Program-made: the position numbers and the translations under genes
Origin: Fischerella sp. PCC 9605
GTDB lineage: Bacteria; Cyanobacteriota; Cyanobacteriia; Cyanobacteriales; Nostocaceae
DNA length: 64,000 nt
Direction: 5' to 3'
Assembly: GCF_000517105.1 (NCBI RefSeq)
Contig: NZ_KI912148.1
Coordinates: forward strand, 924,518 to 988,517
In this document: piece by piece, positions 62,707-64,000 of the stretch
How positions within the stretch are numbered: the first letter of the stretch is position 1
Layout of the letters: each line of letters starts with the position of its first letter
The notes under the pieces: model-generated
What the model was told of the DNA's origin: nothing
The model's input: the letters and a program-made list of their open reading frames with translations, nothing else
Databases searched by the model: none

Positions 62707-62817
62707 TTAATAGACTGGTGCTGCTGTGGTAGCTAACCATATGCACAACACCAAAATCAGTACAGTAATTTTGACAATTAAGTAAATACTACTATTAGAT
62801 ACAAGAATATCATGCAT
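62707..62817 (-). CDS. Small single-helix membrane protein
   Basis: A 36-codon gene with an excellent ribosome-binding site (AGGGAGGTG, about six bases before ATG on the minus strand). The product MHDILVSNSSIYLIVKITV... ends WLATTAAPVY and is one hydrophobic helix (about residues 11-29). It is in the style of the short membrane peptides of cyanobacteria. Identity unknown. It is upstream of the secreted-protein gene on the same strand with a 104-base gap. Confidence 0.6.
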   Translation of the reverse strand: MHDILVSNSSIYLIVKITVLILVLCIWLATTAAPVY

Positions 62818-63022
62818 TATCTACACCTCCCTTTGCTGCTCGTTAGAGCTTTTTGAGGCGTTTATTTGCTCAAGAAAGCAGAGGTTGCTTTTCTGCCTGA
62901 CCTCTTATTTTCTCTTATCTCTATTTTCTAACAAATTAATTAAAAAAGTATAGGACAAAGTAGCGTTTTTATGTTTATCTCACTGTTAAGCCTACTGTTG
63001 AACACTGCCAGATTCAGTTAAT

Positions 63023-63484
63023 TTATATTTCCTTATCCATACAATAATTAATAAACTTCATTCCCCGTAGCTCAACCTCTTGTTGCTTGATTACTTGAAA
63101 TCCTCTGCGCTCAAAGAATCCTTTGGCAGTGATACTTGCTTCCGTAAATAACCTTTTGATTCCCAATTCTTTGGCTTTCGTCTCGATCGTATTTAAAAGC
63201 TGACTGCCTACCCCCATCCCTTGAAAATCCTGATGGCAATAAAAACAATCTATATGTCCATTCGTTTCTAGTTGAGCAAACCCAACTATTTTCCTATCAA
63301 TTTCAGCTACATAAGTCATTTTGGAATGCAAGTTTTGATTCCACCTTTGATAATCCATATCTTCAGGTGCCCATGCATCTACTTGTTCTTGGGTATAATC
63401 TCGAATATTAATATTGTGAACAGTGTCATAAAACAATTGCATGATTTCTTGGGTATCATTGTTATGGAATATTCTGATGTTCAT
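63023..63484 (-). CDS. GNAT acetyltransferase
   Basis: A 153-aa N-acetyltransferase. The acetyl-CoA-binding motif A is seen as FYCHQDFQGMGVGSQLLNTIE and the following FTEASITAKGFFERRGF is motif B. The N-terminus (MNIRIFHNNDTQEIMQLFYDTVH) and DAWAPEDMD match members annotated as putative acetyltransferases. The substrate is unknown. It stands alone. Confidence 0.88.
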   Translation of the reverse strand: MNIRIFHNNDTQEIMQLFYDTVHNINIRDYTQEQVDAWAPEDMDYQRWNQNLHSKMTYVAEIDRKIVGFAQLETNGHIDCFYCHQDFQGMGVGSQLLNTIETKAKELGIKRLFTEASITAKGFFERRGFQVIKQQEVELRGMKFINYCMDKEI

Positions 63485-63605
63485 AACATTTCTTCATGCT
63501 GAAAGTATCTAAATATTAATTATGGTGCTTCCATCTCTAATAAAGCTTAAAATTTTGAGAACTTAGGCAGATTAATTGCTCTCTAACTTGGTAGGAGCAA
63601 ATACC

Positions 63606-64000
63606 ATGATTCCCCGCAGCAACATTCGTAATATAGGTATTTCCGCTCACATCGATGCCGGAAAAACCACCCTTTCTGAACGGATTCTGTTCTATACGGG
63701 CAAAATCCACAAGATGGAGGAAGTGGGCGGTGATGGTGATGGTGCGACAATGGATTACATGGAACTAGAGCGTGAAAAGGGTATTACCATCACCTCAGCT
63801 GCGATCACCTGCTTTTGGAATGATACACAAATCAACCTCATTGACACCCCTGGTCATGTGGACTTTACGATTGAAGTAGAGCGATCGCTGCGTGTACTGG
63901 ATGGGGCAATCATGGTACTGGATGGGGTTGCAGGGGTGCAGTCCCAAACCTACACAGTAGACAGGCAAATGAAGCGCTATGGCGTGCCGCGTATCGCTTT
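63606..64000 (+). CDS. fusA: Elongation factor G, mitochondrial-EFG1-like form (3' end outside the window)
   Basis: The frame is open from ATG 63606 to the window end (131 codons seen). TAGGAG ends 8 bases before the ATG. The GTPase motifs are AHIDAGKTT (P-loop, residues 14-22), EREKGITIT (switch) and DTPGHVDF. It is not the usual cyanobacterial [23 protein letters not shown] and [12 protein letters not shown] resemble mitochondrial/spirochete-type EFG1 (spdEFG). The canonical form would have a longer N-terminus and TAVTDWMAQERERG. It may be a second EF-G with a specialised role. As the gene is cut, only the G domain start can be judged. Confidence 0.9.
   Translation, partial: MIPRSNIRNIGISAHIDAGKTTLSERILFYTGKIHKMEEVGGDGDGATMDYMELEREKGITITSAAITCFWNDTQINLIDTPGHVDFTIEVERSLRVLDGAIMVLDGVAGVQSQTYTVDRQMKRYGVPRIA

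Overview
The window comes from a filamentous, most probably heterocyst-forming cyanobacterium (Nostocales type). The evidence is the many HIP1 octamers (GCGATCGC), tandem heptanucleotide repeats between and inside genes, the photosystem II gene psb30, a plastoquinone-pathway prenyltransferase, a photorespiratory glcE-glcF pair, a GAF/PAS adenylate cyclase of the CyaB type, and a perfect NtcA-type promoter. No tRNA, rRNA, CRISPR array or intact insertion sequence was seen.

Layout. 0-4.3 kb: the end of a chemoreceptor gene and a hybrid CheA. 4.9-13.2 kb: an oxidation/lipid-type cluster holding a GMC oxidoreductase with a four-Cys motif, an uncharacterised HxxxDxxxH protein, a short-chain dehydrogenase/epimerase and an alpha/beta hydrolase with a Cys nucleophile. 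It decays at its 3' end into a truncated FAD-oxidase remnant and a chimera of solute-binding-protein and GH1 glucosidase pieces. 13.4-18 kb: an M28 peptidase, a TauE/UreH-like membrane protein and two oligopeptide permeases. 18.1-23.9 kb: small accessory enzymes and the peptide-binding lipoprotein that probably belongs with those permeases. 24.4-34.7 kb: a glutamine-synthetase-like enzyme diverging from an ARMT1/DUF89 protein, an NDH-2 dehydrogenase, glcE-glcF, ppx and the 4-hydroxybenzoate solanesyltransferase gene. 35-42.3 kb: small membrane and secreted proteins, a frameshifted Rossmann-fold pseudogene, recJ, psb30, a Cys-cluster protein and a split GDT1-type Mn/Ca exchanger. 42.4-50.3 kb: a zinc-ribbon/solute-binding fusion, a PAS-GGDEF protein, a CyaB-type cyclase and a SnoaL-like protein. 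50.7-61.4 kb: a GCS2-type ligase, a toxin-antitoxin remnant and the divergent alpha-2-macroglobulin / PBP1C pair. 61.8-64 kb: small ORFs, a GNAT gene and the 5' part of an unusual EF-G.

The most distinctive whole-window feature is the load of small dispersed repeats: heptamer tracts, an 18-bp-core palindrome, a Val-Pro-like hairpin family around CTCGTTACCAGG, GC-rich REP-like blocks and C-run/G-run hairpins. Copies lie between most genes, and several have been taken into reading frames (recJ, M28 peptidase, alpha-2-macroglobulin, PBP1C, the SBP/GH1 chimera) without breaking them. One 45-bp element is bounded by an 8-bp direct repeat that looks like a target-site duplication. I did not identify a clearly new defence or biosynthetic system. 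The best candidate for an undescribed pathway is the 4.9-13.2 kb oxidoreductase/hydrolase cluster.
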